13,676 nucleotides of DNA from JAKAGE01 sp035541415 (GCA_035541415.1 DATKNI010000002.1:1-13676); one strand, 5' to 3'; positions 5,444 to 12,314 are shown, numbered from the stretch's first letter. Numbers and translations: made by a program. Notes: generated by a model from the sequence alone, not told the origin.

Positions 5444-5455
5444 AGGAGGTGATCC
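5444..5455 (+). promoter_or_regulatory. Perfect 12-nt Shine-Dalgarno sequence
   Basis: AGGAGGTGATCC is complementary to 12 nt of the conserved 3' end of bacterial 16S rRNA (GGATCACCTCCT). It lies 6 nt before ATG at 5462. By chance a given 12-mer is expected about 0.002 times in a window this size counting both strands. Confidence 0.65.
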
Positions 5456-5461
5456 TGATCT

Positions 5462-5500
5462 ATGAAGGTTAACACCCTTCACCCCGATCATTTTTCGTGA
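5462..5500 (+). CDS. Possible 12-aa peptide behind a perfect ribosome binding site
   Basis: ATG at 5462 to TGA at 5498-5500 encodes MKVNTLHPDHFS. The frame is too short to judge as a gene; it is listed only because of the exceptional ribosome binding site in front of it. The first hairpin (TGAAGG/CCTTCA) covers its start codon region. Confidence 0.2.
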   Translation: MKVNTLHPDHFS

Positions 5501-5515
5501 AACACATCACGAGAG

Positions 5516-5540
5516 AACCCCGCCTAACTAGCGGGGTTTT
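5516..5540 (+). terminator. Rho-independent terminator of the short transcript
   Basis: 8-bp stem AACCCCGC/GCGGGGTT, loop CTAACTA, then TT. It lies 48 nt before tRNA-Val. Confidence 0.8.
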
Positions 5541-5550
5541 ACTATGTTGG

Positions 5551-5579
5551 TTGTAAAAAAAGCCATTTATATCTAGGAT
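5551..5579 (+). promoter_or_regulatory. Predicted promoter of tRNA-Val
   Basis: TTGTAA (5551-5556), a 17-nt spacer and TAGGAT (5574-5579), giving a start a few bases before the mature tRNA 5' end at 5589. Confidence 0.45.
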
Positions 5580-5588
5580 ATGGATTAC

Positions 5589-5660
5589 GCGCGCTTAGCT
5601 CAGGGGTAGAGCAACTCCTTTACACGGAGTGGGTCGGGGGTTCAAATCCCTCAGCGCGCA
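5589..5660 (+). tRNA. tRNA-Val (TAC)
   Basis: Perfect acceptor GCGCGCT/AGCGCGC, discriminator A, D stem GCTC/GAGC, anticodon arm ACTCC/GGAGT with loop TTTACAC giving TAC, variable GGGTC, T arm GGGGG/CCCTC with loop TTCAAAT. No encoded CCA. The antisense strand is read as the C-terminal tail of the YdjM-like frame. Confidence 0.94.
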
Positions 5661-6257
5661 CATCAACTTCCGCACAAAAAACAAACGCCGCATCTTTTCG
5701 ATGCGGCGGCGGCGATAGCGCCAAAGAGTGTCGACGAGCCAAACGATCGTGATTACAAGCTCGATCAAAAGGAATCTCAGGTATTCTTCGGACATGAATC
5801 CCGAAAATCCATGCGGCAGGAATGGCCAGAGGTATGCCCTCCTAAAAAAGGTATGGGTGAGCGCATCCACAAAAAGATGGAAGATGAGTGCACTCGCCGC
5901 TAACGGGTAGCAATATTTTGCAAGCCGTGGGACCAGGAATCCCAGAAGAAACAATCCTGCCCAGACGATTGCCTCGTGAAAAAATCCATCGAGCGCCCAC
6001 GTGCGATGGTGGTACCCCAGATCGGATCGGGTTTGATGGTATGCGGCGAGCACAAAATGGATCTGTGTGTATTTTGCCGCAACAAGTTCCGTGTTCCGGT
6101 GGTAGTATCGATAGGTTTCGTTAAGCCATCCGCAAACGATCGGCGCATCGGGAATCATAGCTCCCATGATGAGGCAGTGATGTTCGGTGCGCGTCCATGG
6201 GCGTTGGCTCCAGCGAGAAAAAAGCGAAGCGAGCATGCCGTGCACTGGCGTATGCAT
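5595..6257 (-). CDS. YdjM/DUF457-like membrane-bound metal-dependent hydrolase, with odd 3' end
   Basis: The start MHTPVHGMLASLF, the block LIMGAMIPDAPI (29-40), H94 in FFHEAIVW and the block FHLFVDALTH (126-135) follow the YdjM (LexA-regulated DUF457) pattern: His and Asp residues at the ends of several membrane helices, thought to bind metal. Hydrophobic segments lie at about 95-112, 117-133 and 161-178. A good ribosome binding site (GGGAGG, 6 nt before the ATG) supports the start. The 3' end is strange: a perfect terminator hairpin with T-run (5676-5708) lies in frame inside the last 36 codons, and the frame has no stop until it has crossed the antisense of tRNA-Val, so about the last 21 residues (MCALRDLNPRPTPCKG...) are antisense tRNA. 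The natural protein may end near residue 195. It is the last gene of the glyA run. Confidence 0.7.
   Translation of the reverse strand: MHTPVHGMLASLFSRWSQRPWTRTEHHCLIMGAMIPDAPIVCGWLNETYRYYHRNTELVAAKYTQIHFVLAAYHQTRSDLGYHHRTWALDGFFHEAIVWAGLFLLGFLVPRLAKYCYPLAASALIFHLFVDALTHTFFRRAYLWPFLPHGFSGFMSEEYLRFLLIELVITIVWLVDTLWRYRRRRIEKMRRLFFVRKLMCALRDLNPRPTPCKGVALPLS
5676..5708 (-). terminator. Rho-independent terminator lying inside the YdjM-like frame
   Basis: On the minus strand CGCCGCATC/GATGCGGCG (9 bp, loop GAAAA) is followed by TTTGTTTTTT. It is a clear intrinsic terminator for the run glyA to YdjM-like gene, yet it precedes the stop codon of the last frame. Confidence 0.8.
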
Positions 6258-6319
6258 TCCGTGCCTCCCTGTTGAGTTTTAAAATGTTTCCTATCTTCAG
6301 TATAACCGCCCCAATCACA

Positions 6320-6874
6320 TTAGGCCTTCAGCGCAATCCCCATCTCGATGGCGGCCTGGTACATCGCAATGATTTCCGGCTGAAAGAGCGAATCATCCTT
6401 CGGGTCCAGCCACAATTTTGTGAGGTCCTTGAGCGGCACCTCCACGACTTCGATGTCTTCAGTCGCATCGCCGACATTGTCATTCACTTTTTTAAGCCCC
6501 GTTGCGATGAAGCCATAGATTTTATTTGCGGAAGTCCCCGAACGGTAAGGAAACGCAGGGACAGAGAATAATTTTTCTGCCGTGTAGCCGGTTTCCTCAA
6601 ATAATTCGCGCTTGATGGCTTCTTCGTGCGCTTCGCCGGCATGATCCATAAGCCCCGCCGGCGTTTCGATCACATACTTCTCGAGCGGTACGCGGTAATT
6701 TTTTACGAGAACCGCCTTGCCGTCGTCAGTAATCGGCAAAACGGCAATCACGTCATTCTTCTCTATATATTCCCAAACCTGCGGCTTGCCCTCCTTATCC
6801 AAAAAGTCCGTCTTGCGGACTTTTATGAATTTTCCTTCATACAATGTTTCTTTTTCTCCGATTTTAAATTTCAT
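6320..6874 (-). CDS. Nudix hydrolase, ADP-ribose pyrophosphatase-like
   Basis: A 184-aa protein with the Nudix box at residues 74-97: G74, E81, then RELFEETGY (89-97), which supplies the metal-binding glutamates E90, E93 and E94. The region TPAGLMD in front of it and the N-terminal beta-sheet with VIAVLPITDDGKAVLVKNYR (42-61) are typical of the NudF/ADP-ribose pyrophosphatase branch, which cleaves ADP-ribose to AMP and ribose 5-phosphate. One oddity: the spacing between G74 and E81 is one residue longer than the canonical GX5E. The gene follows folD by 35 nt and precedes the YdjM-like gene by 62 nt. Exact substrate is not determined by sequence. Confidence 0.9.
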   Translation of the reverse strand: MKFKIGEKETLYEGKFIKVRKTDFLDKEGKPQVWEYIEKNDVIAVLPITDDGKAVLVKNYRVPLEKYVIETPAGLMDHAGEAHEEAIKRELFEETGYTAEKLFSVPAFPYRSGTSANKIYGFIATGLKKVNDNVGDATEDIEVVEVPLKDLTKLWLDPKDDSLFQPEIIAMYQAAIEMGIALKA

Positions 6875-6909
6875 AGTGCAGGTTAATTTCTTTGATTATT
6901 TTCACGCAA

Positions 6910-7725
6910 TTATTGTTTTGTATTCAACGTATAAAAATTCTCAAACAACTTGGCAACGAGAATCGGCCCGGTGCCGCCCGGCGTCTTCGTGTAGTGGATC
7001 TCTTTTTCTTCGGCGCCATGCGAATCAAAATCTCCGGTAATTTTTCCCTTGTTTTGGCTGTAGCCAAAATCGATCACAAGTGCGCCTTTCTTCAGGTGGC
7101 TTGCGTTAAAAAGATTTGCGTGGCCTGCTCCCCCAACCACGATGTCGGCATCGGCCAGCTTCTCGTGGAGGTTCTTCACCGTCGCATCAAGCACCACGAG
7201 CTCGGAAACTTTATTCTGTAGCCAGAACCCGACCGGCTTTCCGATGAGGAATCCGGCGCCAACCATGACCACTTTCAGATCGCGCAGGTCGCGTTTCTCA
7301 AACTTCAAGATTTCTTCGACGGTTGCGACCGACGGCGGCACAACCGCGCCGCGCTCCGTGTAGAATGCCCCAAGCGCCGCCTCGGAAAGGCAGTCGGCAT
7401 CTTTCCCTTTGGGAATTGCATTCAACACATAATGCCGGTTGATCTTCTCCGGCAACGGCAACTGCACGATAAATCCGCCGCATGTTTTTGGTTCCGCAAA
7501 TCGCCCGATTTCGGCGCGCAATTCGTCCGTCGTTATCGATTCCGGAAGATGATACAGGCGGAACTCGATGCCAAGCTCGTGCGCAACTTTTTCTTTTTGT
7601 TTGAGGAAATTGAGCGAAGCCGGATCATCGCCCACCACAACGGCGCCGAAAAATTTTTCGAATTTGGGCAGCGCCTTCAACCGGCTGATTATTTCTTGTG
7701 CAATTTTTTTTCCATCAATAATCAT
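6910..7725 (-). CDS. folD: Methylenetetrahydrofolate dehydrogenase/cyclohydrolase, divergent
   Basis: FolD interconverts methylene-, methenyl- and formyl-tetrahydrofolate in the cytosol. Seen here: VVVGDDPAS (29-37), catalytic Lys K44, GGFIVQLPLP (83-92, Q88), KDAD (108-111, D111), the nucleotide-binding loop VGAGFLIGKP (155-164), and PGGTGPILVAKLFEN (249-263). The length of 271 aa is a little short of the usual 280-300. Several positions depart from the norm: the active-site Tyr four residues before K44 is Phe (F40), KDVDG is KDADC, the PCTP-like block is PPSV, and the VGRS motif that binds the NADP phosphate is VGAG, which hints at NAD use or altered activity. It starts 11 nt after the glycosylase stop without a clear ribosome binding site. 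Its partner GlyA is in the same run. Confidence 0.9.
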   Translation of the reverse strand: MIIDGKKIAQEIISRLKALPKFEKFFGAVVVGDDPASLNFLKQKEKVAHELGIEFRLYHLPESITTDELRAEIGRFAEPKTCGGFIVQLPLPEKINRHYVLNAIPKGKDADCLSEAALGAFYTERGAVVPPSVATVEEILKFEKRDLRDLKVVMVGAGFLIGKPVGFWLQNKVSELVVLDATVKNLHEKLADADIVVGGAGHANLFNASHLKKGALVIDFGYSQNKGKITGDFDSHGAEEKEIHYTKTPGGTGPILVAKLFENFYTLNTKQ

Positions 7726-7736
7726 TTCATTATTTT

Positions 7737-8366
7737 TTAATCTTTTTTGCGCGATTCATTTTTTGCGCGATTATCGAGGCTTGCCCATAAGTAGCGGCTC
7801 GCAAGGCTCCTATAGGGTTTCCACAGTTCGGCGATTTTCATCGCCTGCCGCTCTGTCGGATGCTTCCTCAATTTATAGAGCTTTTGCATGGCATTCCGCA
7901 AGCCCAGGTCGCCGTACGAAAAGATGTCTTCGCGGCCGAGGGAAAAAATGAGGAACATCTCCGCAGTCCACTGCCCGATCCCTTTCACTGCCGTAAGGTG
8001 CTCTATAACTTCCTGGTCGGACCATGTATCGAGTTTCTTCAGGTCGACGGTCTTATCCAAAACTTTTTTTGCGAGATCTTTCACGAAACTTACCTTCATC
8101 CGCGAGAGCCCAACCGAACGGATCTTTCGCGCGGGCATTTTGAGAATATCGTTTGGCGTTGGAAACTTTTTTCCGGGCACAAGCGCGGCGAAGCGGCGGA
8201 AGATGGTGTCCGAAGCTTTCACGGAAAGCTGCTGGCTCGTGATTGATTCGACGAGCGCTTCAAAACGTCCGCGCGTGTTCGTGATCTCGCGAAGCGTGAT
8301 GCCTTCGATGACCGTCTTTAAAACCGGATCGCTCTTTTTTAAATGCGCAATGTGCTTCTTGTTCAC
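7737..8366 (-). CDS. DNA-3-methyladenine glycosylase, AlkA/MAG-like (HhH-GPD)
   Basis: A 209-aa base-excision repair enzyme that removes alkylated purines. Visible are ESITSQQLSVKAS (40-52), typical of the AlkA/MAG1 branch, the helix-hairpin-helix LTAVKGIGQWTAEMFLIFSL (124-143) and the GPD-like catalytic segment SYGDLGLRNAM with D153. It lacks the N-terminal TBP-like domain of E. coli AlkA, like the shorter Mag-type enzymes. The start is a GTG at 8366; the next in-frame ATG would cut into the fold. Three copies of a 16-17-nt repeat lie just upstream. It is followed by folD after 11 nt, which suggests co-transcription. Confidence 0.9.
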   Translation of the reverse strand: MNKKHIAHLKKSDPVLKTVIEGITLREITNTRGRFEALVESITSQQLSVKASDTIFRRFAALVPGKKFPTPNDILKMPARKIRSVGLSRMKVSFVKDLAKKVLDKTVDLKKLDTWSDQEVIEHLTAVKGIGQWTAEMFLIFSLGREDIFSYGDLGLRNAMQKLYKLRKHPTERQAMKIAELWKPYRSLASRYLWASLDNRAKNESRKKD

Positions 8367-8370
8367 GGTT

Positions 8371-8426
8371 GCAAATTGTTCATAATCGCAAATTGTCCTA
8401 ATCGCAAATTGTTCAAGGTCGCAAAA
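8371..8426. repeat. Short tandem repeat between glyA and the glycosylase gene
   Basis: Units 8371-8387, 8388-8403 and 8404-8420 start with GCAAATTGT and end with a C before the next GCAAA; a partial fourth follows at 8421. On the transcribed minus strand it lies directly before the GTG start. The end of unit 3 (GTTCAAGGTCGCA) recurs at 11822-11834. Confidence 0.75.
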
Positions 8427-8456
8427 TCGGGAGTGCCGCCCACGATAAGCCGCCGC

Positions 8457-9707
8457 CTATTCAATGCCGGGAACCGGAAACGCGAGCGAAAATTTTTTTA
8501 CTTTCTCTTTTACCGTCGCAAGATGCGCTTCATCCGTGCGATGCGTAAGTGCTTCATCAACGAGGGCGGCAACCGTTTGCATATCTTTTTCTTTGCAGCC
8601 GCGCGTGGTCAAAGCCGGCGTACCGACGCGGATGCCCGACGGGTCAAGCGGTTTGCGGGGATCGAACGGGATCATATTCTTGTTGATCGAGATGCCGACG
8701 TGTTCGAGCGTTTTCTCAGCTTCCTTGCCGGTAATCTGCTTGCTGCCAAAAAGATCCACGAGCATGAGGTGGTTATCGGTGCCGCCCGAGATGATGCGGT
8801 AGCCCTTTGCCGCCAAAGCGGCGGCGAGCGCCTGCGCATTCTTGATCACCTGCTTGGCATATTCGGCAAAATCCGGCTTCAATGCTTCGCCGTAAGCGAT
8901 CGCTTTCGCCGCATTGATATGGTCGTGCGGGCCGCCCTGCACGCCCGGGAAAACGGCTTTGTCGATCGCGCTCGCAAATTTTTCTTTGCACATGATCATC
9001 GCTCCGCGCGGGCCGCGCAAGGTCTTGTGCGTCGTCGTCGAGACAACGTCGCAATATGGGATCGGGTTCTCAAGCTGCTTGCCGGCGATGAGTCCCGCGA
9101 TGTGCGCAATGTCCGCGAACAAGAACGCGCCGCACTGGTCTGCGATCGCGCGGAAGCGCTCCCAGTCGAGCGAGCGCGAATATGCGGAAAACCCCGCAAG
9201 GATCATTTTTGGTTTTTCGCGTAACGCGATCGCCTCGACTTCGTCCATGTCGATGATTTCCGTTTCCTTGTTCACGAAGTATGGAATAATTTTGTAGAGC
9301 TTGCCGGAAAAGTTGAGCGGGTGTCCGTGTGAGAGGTGTCCGCCCTGGTCGAGCGAGAAGCCGAGCACCGAGTCGCCCGGGTTGAGGAGCGCCATGTAGA
9401 CGGCGAGGTTTGCGGGCGATCCGGAAAGCGGCTGGACGTTCACATGTTCGGCGCCGAACAATTCCTTTGCGCGGTCAATCGCGAGCGACTCCGCTTGGTC
9501 GATCACTTCATTGCCGCCGTAATAGCGTTTGCCCGGATATCCTTCGCTGTATTTGTTGGTGAGCACGGAGCCCATCGCTTCGAGCACGGCGCGCGAAACA
9601 TAATTTTCGCTCGCGATGAGTTCGATGCCTTCTTTCTGCCGCTGCTCTTCGCGCTTGATGATTTCATAAACGCGCGGATCTTCTTTTTGGATGGTTGGAT
9701 ATACCAT
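8457..9707 (-). CDS. glyA: Serine hydroxymethyltransferase
   Basis: GlyA converts serine and tetrahydrofolate to glycine and methylene-tetrahydrofolate with pyridoxal phosphate. The 416-aa protein is full length. Seen: ELIASENYVS (29-38), NKYSEGYPGKRYYGG (51-65), LSGSPANLAVY (94-104), FADIAHIAGLIA (197-208, with D199 and H202 for the cofactor) and VVSTTTHKTLRGPRG (221-235), where K228 is the Schiff-base lysine. It lies 20 nt downstream of tRNA-His on the same strand, so tRNA and gene may share a transcript; TATTAT 6 nt before the ATG may instead be a -10 box for a leaderless message. It heads the run that includes folD, which uses its product. Confidence 0.97.
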   Translation of the reverse strand: MVYPTIQKEDPRVYEIIKREEQRQKEGIELIASENYVSRAVLEAMGSVLTNKYSEGYPGKRYYGGNEVIDQAESLAIDRAKELFGAEHVNVQPLSGSPANLAVYMALLNPGDSVLGFSLDQGGHLSHGHPLNFSGKLYKIIPYFVNKETEIIDMDEVEAIALREKPKMILAGFSAYSRSLDWERFRAIADQCGAFLFADIAHIAGLIAGKQLENPIPYCDVVSTTTHKTLRGPRGAMIMCKEKFASAIDKAVFPGVQGGPHDHINAAKAIAYGEALKPDFAEYAKQVIKNAQALAAALAAKGYRIISGGTDNHLMLVDLFGSKQITGKEAEKTLEHVGISINKNMIPFDPRKPLDPSGIRVGTPALTTRGCKEKDMQTVAALVDEALTHRTDEAHLATVKEKVKKFSLAFPVPGIE

Positions 9708-9727
9708 GCCCTAATAATACCTTGTTG

Positions 9728-9799
9728 GGCGTCCACAGGGAATCGAACCCTGATTGCCGCTGCCACAGAGCGGAGCTTTACCATTAAGCTATGGACGCC
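9728..9799 (-). tRNA. tRNA-His (GTG)
   Basis: The acceptor GCGTCCA/TGGACGC is extended by an encoded G at -1 opposite C73, the hallmark of bacterial tRNA-His. Anticodon arm CCGCT/AGCGG with loop CTGTGGC gives GTG; T arm CAGGG/CCCTG with loop TTCGATT. No encoded CCA. glyA starts 20 nt downstream. Confidence 0.95.
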
Positions 9800-9868
9800 A
9801 CGTAATCCGCGCGAGCGAATCGCTCTTTAATGTATACTCATTCCCGCATTTTTTCAACCGCGCGACGT

Positions 9869-9897
9869 TTGACCCATTCGCCGGATACTTATAGAAT
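9869..9897 (+). promoter_or_regulatory. Promoter of ftsH
   Basis: TTGACC (9869-9874), a 17-nt spacer and TAGAAT (9892-9897), near consensus. The -10 box ends 9 nt before the ATG and no Shine-Dalgarno sequence is present, the same geometry as the promoter at 1074-1102. Confidence 0.7.
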
Positions 9898-9906
9898 TAT
9901 TGCACC

Positions 9907-11736
9907 ATGTCCAATCTTGCCAAAAATATAATCTGGGCCGTCCTCGCGCTTATCGTTCTCGTCATTATCTTCTCTCTCTTTCTCGGTCCGGCTTCAACGC
10001 CGCAGAATATCAGCCTCACCCAACTTGCCAACAAGGTGAACGCCGGACAAGTAAAGCAGATCACGGTGAACGGCGACCAATTGAACGTCACGTATACGGA
10101 CGGGTCTTCTGCGCAAACCCAAAAAGAAACGGAGCTTGGCGTCACCCAGACGCTCGCGAATTACGGCGTCACAACGTCGAGCCTCCAGGGCGTCGACATC
10201 CAAGTGCAAAGCCAGTCGGGCTGGGAATACTGGGCCGGCCTTTTGCTTCCCACGTTGCTCACCCTCGTCGCCATCGGCGGCTTCTTCTGGTTTATGATGC
10301 GCCAGGCCCGGAGCGGCGTGAACCAAGCCTTCAGCTTCGGCCGCTCAAACCTTCGGCTCTCCACGTTCAAGGATAAAGTGATGTTCCGCGACGTAGCGGG
10401 CCTCAAAGAGGCAAAAGAGGAACTGATCGAAGTCGTCGATTTCTTAAAAAATCCTAAAAAATTTCTTGACCTCGGCGCCCGCATCCCTCGAGGCATTTTG
10501 CTCATGGGGCCGCCGGGCACCGGCAAGACGCTCGTCGCCCGCGCGGTCGCCGGCGAAAGCAACGTCCCCTTCTTCTATATCTCAGCTTCTGAATTCGTCG
10601 AGATGTTCGTTGGCGTCGGCGCCTCGCGCACCCGCGACGCCTTCATGACCGCAAAGCGCGCCGCTCCCGCCATCCTCTTTATTGATGAAATCGACGCGGT
10701 CGGCCGCCAGCGCGGCGCAGGTTTGGGCGGCGGCAACGACGAACGCGAACAGACGCTCAACCAAATTCTTGTGGAGATGGACGGCTTCGACCGCGACACC
10801 CGGGTTATCGTGCTTGCAGCCACCAACCGCCCCGACATTTTGGATCCAGCCCTCCTCCGCCCGGGACGCTTCGATCGGCGCGTCATTCTCGATCTCCCCG
10901 ACCTGAACGACCGCGAATCAATCCTCAAAATCCATGCCGAAGGCAAGCTTATCGATAAAAATGTCGATATGCGCCGGGTCGCCATCCGCACTCCGGGCTT
11001 TTCCGGCGCCGATCTCGCAAATCTCATGAACGAAGCGGCCATCATCGCAGCGCGCCGCGGCAAGAAAATCGTCGGCCAAGAAGAAATGTATGAAGCCGCC
11101 GAAAAAGTGATCCTCGGCCCCGAACGCCGGAGCCGCGTCATCTCGCAGCGAGAAAAGGAAATCACGGCATTCCATGAAGGCGGCCATGCGCTCGTCTCCG
11201 TCGGCGTAAAGGATTCCGATCCGGTGCAGAAAGTCTCGATCATCAGCCGCGGATTCGCCGGCGGCTACACCATGAACCTCCCGTCGGAAGACCAGCACCT
11301 CAAGACGCGCCAGCAATTCCTCGCCGACCTCGCAATGATGATGGGGGGATATGCATCCGAGAAGCTCACTTTCGGCGACGTTTCAACCGGGGCATCGAAC
11401 GATCTGAAGCGCGCATCCGATCTTGCCCGCCGCATGGTCACCCGCTACGGCATGAGCGCTCTCGGCCCGATAACGTTCGGGAAAACAGAAGACATGGTTT
11501 TCCTCGGCCGCGAAATTTCTTCCGAGCGCGATTATTCGGATGACGTCGCCTCAAAGATCGACGCCGAAGTGCATGCGTTCATCACCCACGCCTACGAAAC
11601 AGCGGAAAGAATTCTGAAGACGCATAAAGCCGCGCTCAAAAAGATCGCCGACGTGCTCATCCAAAAAGAAACGCTCGAACATGATGAGTTTTACGAGCTT
11701 TTGAAGCCGTTTAAGCTAAAACCGATAAAAGCGTAA
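9907..11736 (+). CDS. ftsH: ATP-dependent zinc metalloprotease FtsH
   Basis: A 609-aa membrane-bound AAA+ protease that extracts and degrades membrane and some soluble proteins as a hexamer. Order of parts: membrane segment at about 6-26, extracytoplasmic domain 27-105, membrane segment 106-128, AAA+ domain with Walker A GPPGTGKT (201-208), Walker B ILFIDEIDAVGRQR and the second region of homology ATNRPDILDPALLRPGRFDR, then the protease domain with HEGGH (H423, E424, H427) and the third zinc ligand D499 in GASNDLKRA. The pore motif FVGVGAS is intact. All key residues are present and the length is normal. It has its own promoter, stands alone, and translation probably starts with almost no leader. 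Confidence 0.98.
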   Translation: MSNLAKNIIWAVLALIVLVIIFSLFLGPASTPQNISLTQLANKVNAGQVKQITVNGDQLNVTYTDGSSAQTQKETELGVTQTLANYGVTTSSLQGVDIQVQSQSGWEYWAGLLLPTLLTLVAIGGFFWFMMRQARSGVNQAFSFGRSNLRLSTFKDKVMFRDVAGLKEAKEELIEVVDFLKNPKKFLDLGARIPRGILLMGPPGTGKTLVARAVAGESNVPFFYISASEFVEMFVGVGASRTRDAFMTAKRAAPAILFIDEIDAVGRQRGAGLGGGNDEREQTLNQILVEMDGFDRDTRVIVLAATNRPDILDPALLRPGRFDRRVILDLPDLNDRESILKIHAEGKLIDKNVDMRRVAIRTPGFSGADLANLMNEAAIIAARRGKKIVGQEEMYEAAEKVILGPERRSRVISQREKEITAFHEGGHALVSVGVKDSDPVQKVSIISRGFAGGYTMNLPSEDQHLKTRQQFLADLAMMMGGYASEKLTFGDVSTGASNDLKRASDLARRMVTRYGMSALGPITFGKTEDMVFLGREISSERDYSDDVASKIDAEVHAFITHAYETAERILKTHKAALKKIADVLIQKETLEHDEFYELLKPFKLKPIKA

Positions 11737-11737
11737 T

Positions 11738-11797
11738 CGCAATCGGCCCCTCGTCATTGCGATCGGCTCATTGTCATCGCAATCGGCTCATCGTCGC
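11738..11797. repeat. Three 20-bp tandem repeats after ftsH
   Basis: Units 11738-11757, 11758-11777 and 11778-11797 follow CGCAATCGGCTCATCGTCAT with a few changes each. They start 2 nt after the ftsH stop. No coding or terminator role is evident. Confidence 0.8.
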
Positions 11798-11821
11798 ATC
11801 CTTCGTCTCGTTTTTTGTCTC

Positions 11822-11850
11822 GTTCAAGGTCGCATAATGCGACCTTGAAC
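11822..11850. repeat. Near-perfect palindrome
   Basis: GTTCAAGGTCGCAT and its exact complement are separated by a single A. The stem is 14 bp but there is no T-run after it, so it is an unlikely intrinsic terminator; a protein-binding site or remnant of a repeat is possible. The left arm shares 13 nt with the repeat at 8410-8422. Confidence 0.75.
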
Positions 11851-11887
11851 ATTGGGTAGGTTTTATCGGCTCTTTATCTCGCTTTGC

Positions 11888-11893
11888 TAAAAT
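11888..11893 (+). promoter_or_regulatory. Possible -10 box of the DUF378 gene
   Basis: TAAAAT 36 nt before the ATG at 11930, inside an AT-rich patch. No clear -35 box. GTGGAAG at 11910-11916 is a weak, distant ribosome binding site. Confidence 0.35.
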
Positions 11894-11929
11894 TAAATAA
11901 AAGGTCGAAGTGGAAGCAATACCCTAAAC

Positions 11930-12172
11930 ATGAAAGCACTTCATATCATCGCCTTCATTTTGGTAATCGTTGGCGGCCTTAACTGGCTCCTCATCGGGCT
12001 TTTCGGGGGTTACAACCTCGTTGCCATGATCACCGGAGCTGGCATAATCACGACAGGCATCTATATCCTGGTGGGACTTGCAGCTCTCTTCGAAGTCTTC
12101 ACGCACGCAAGCCGCTGCCGGACCTGCAGCGCCTCAAGCGCGGGCATGCCCGCAGCACCGATGGCCAAATAG
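11930..12172 (+). CDS. DUF378 family small membrane protein
   Basis: The N-terminus IAFILVIVGGLNWLLIGLFG (7-26) followed by GYNLVAMITG is the DUF378 (YuzA-like) signature. There are two membrane segments at about 5-24 and 38-57. A short cytoplasmic or outer tail contains CRTC (63-66) and an Ala/Met/Pro-rich end; the CxxC is extra to the usual core and might bind metal or form a disulfide. The function of DUF378 is not known. Length of 80 aa is normal. It is a single-gene unit with a clear terminator 25-50 nt after its stop. Confidence 0.88.
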   Translation: MKALHIIAFILVIVGGLNWLLIGLFGGYNLVAMITGAGIITTGIYILVGLAALFEVFTHASRCRTCSASSAGMPAAPMAK

Positions 12173-12194
12173 TGCGGCCGCCGCAATCAACTAA

Positions 12195-12225
12195 CAAAAC
12201 ACCCTCGCATGAGGGTTTTTGTTTT
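12195..12225 (+). terminator. Terminator of the DUF378 gene (probably bidirectional)
   Basis: Stem ACCCTC/GAGGGT with loop GCAT, extended by CAAAAC/GTTTTG-like flanks, then TTTTGTTTT. The complement can also end the minus-strand tRNA transcript that finishes at 12240. Confidence 0.82.
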
Positions 12226-12314
12226 GTATGGGCACCTTGTGGGCGTGCTAGGATTCGAACCTAGAACCGGACGTGTATATCCGCTGCGCGGATAAAACTG
12301 TATCGCTCGTCGAA

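Larger units (their letters stand above)
5328..5540 (+). ncRNA. Candidate short transcript (small RNA or tiny-peptide mRNA)
   Basis: This 213-nt unit fills the otherwise gene-free stretch between the SdpI-family gene and tRNA-Val. It has a TATAAT box at its left end and a strong terminator at its right end. It holds a 31-codon basic open frame (5347-5442), a perfect 12-nt anti-Shine-Dalgarno complement (5444-5455), a 12-codon frame (5462-5500), and three consecutive hairpins (5463-5481, 5495-5512, 5516-5538). It does not match tmRNA, RNase P RNA, SRP RNA or 6S RNA by eye. Whether it acts as RNA or as message is open. Confidence 0.45.

Noticed and set aside
5441..5460. 3' end of a 16S rRNA gene on the minus strand (GGATCACCTCCT)
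   Set aside because: The bases before and after do not match the conserved 16S 3' region, and no rRNA sequence is found nearby.
8343..9224. 293-codon plus-strand frame opposite glyA
   Set aside because: It is the antisense shadow of a clear GlyA protein, Arg-rich and without a ribosome binding site or family resemblance.
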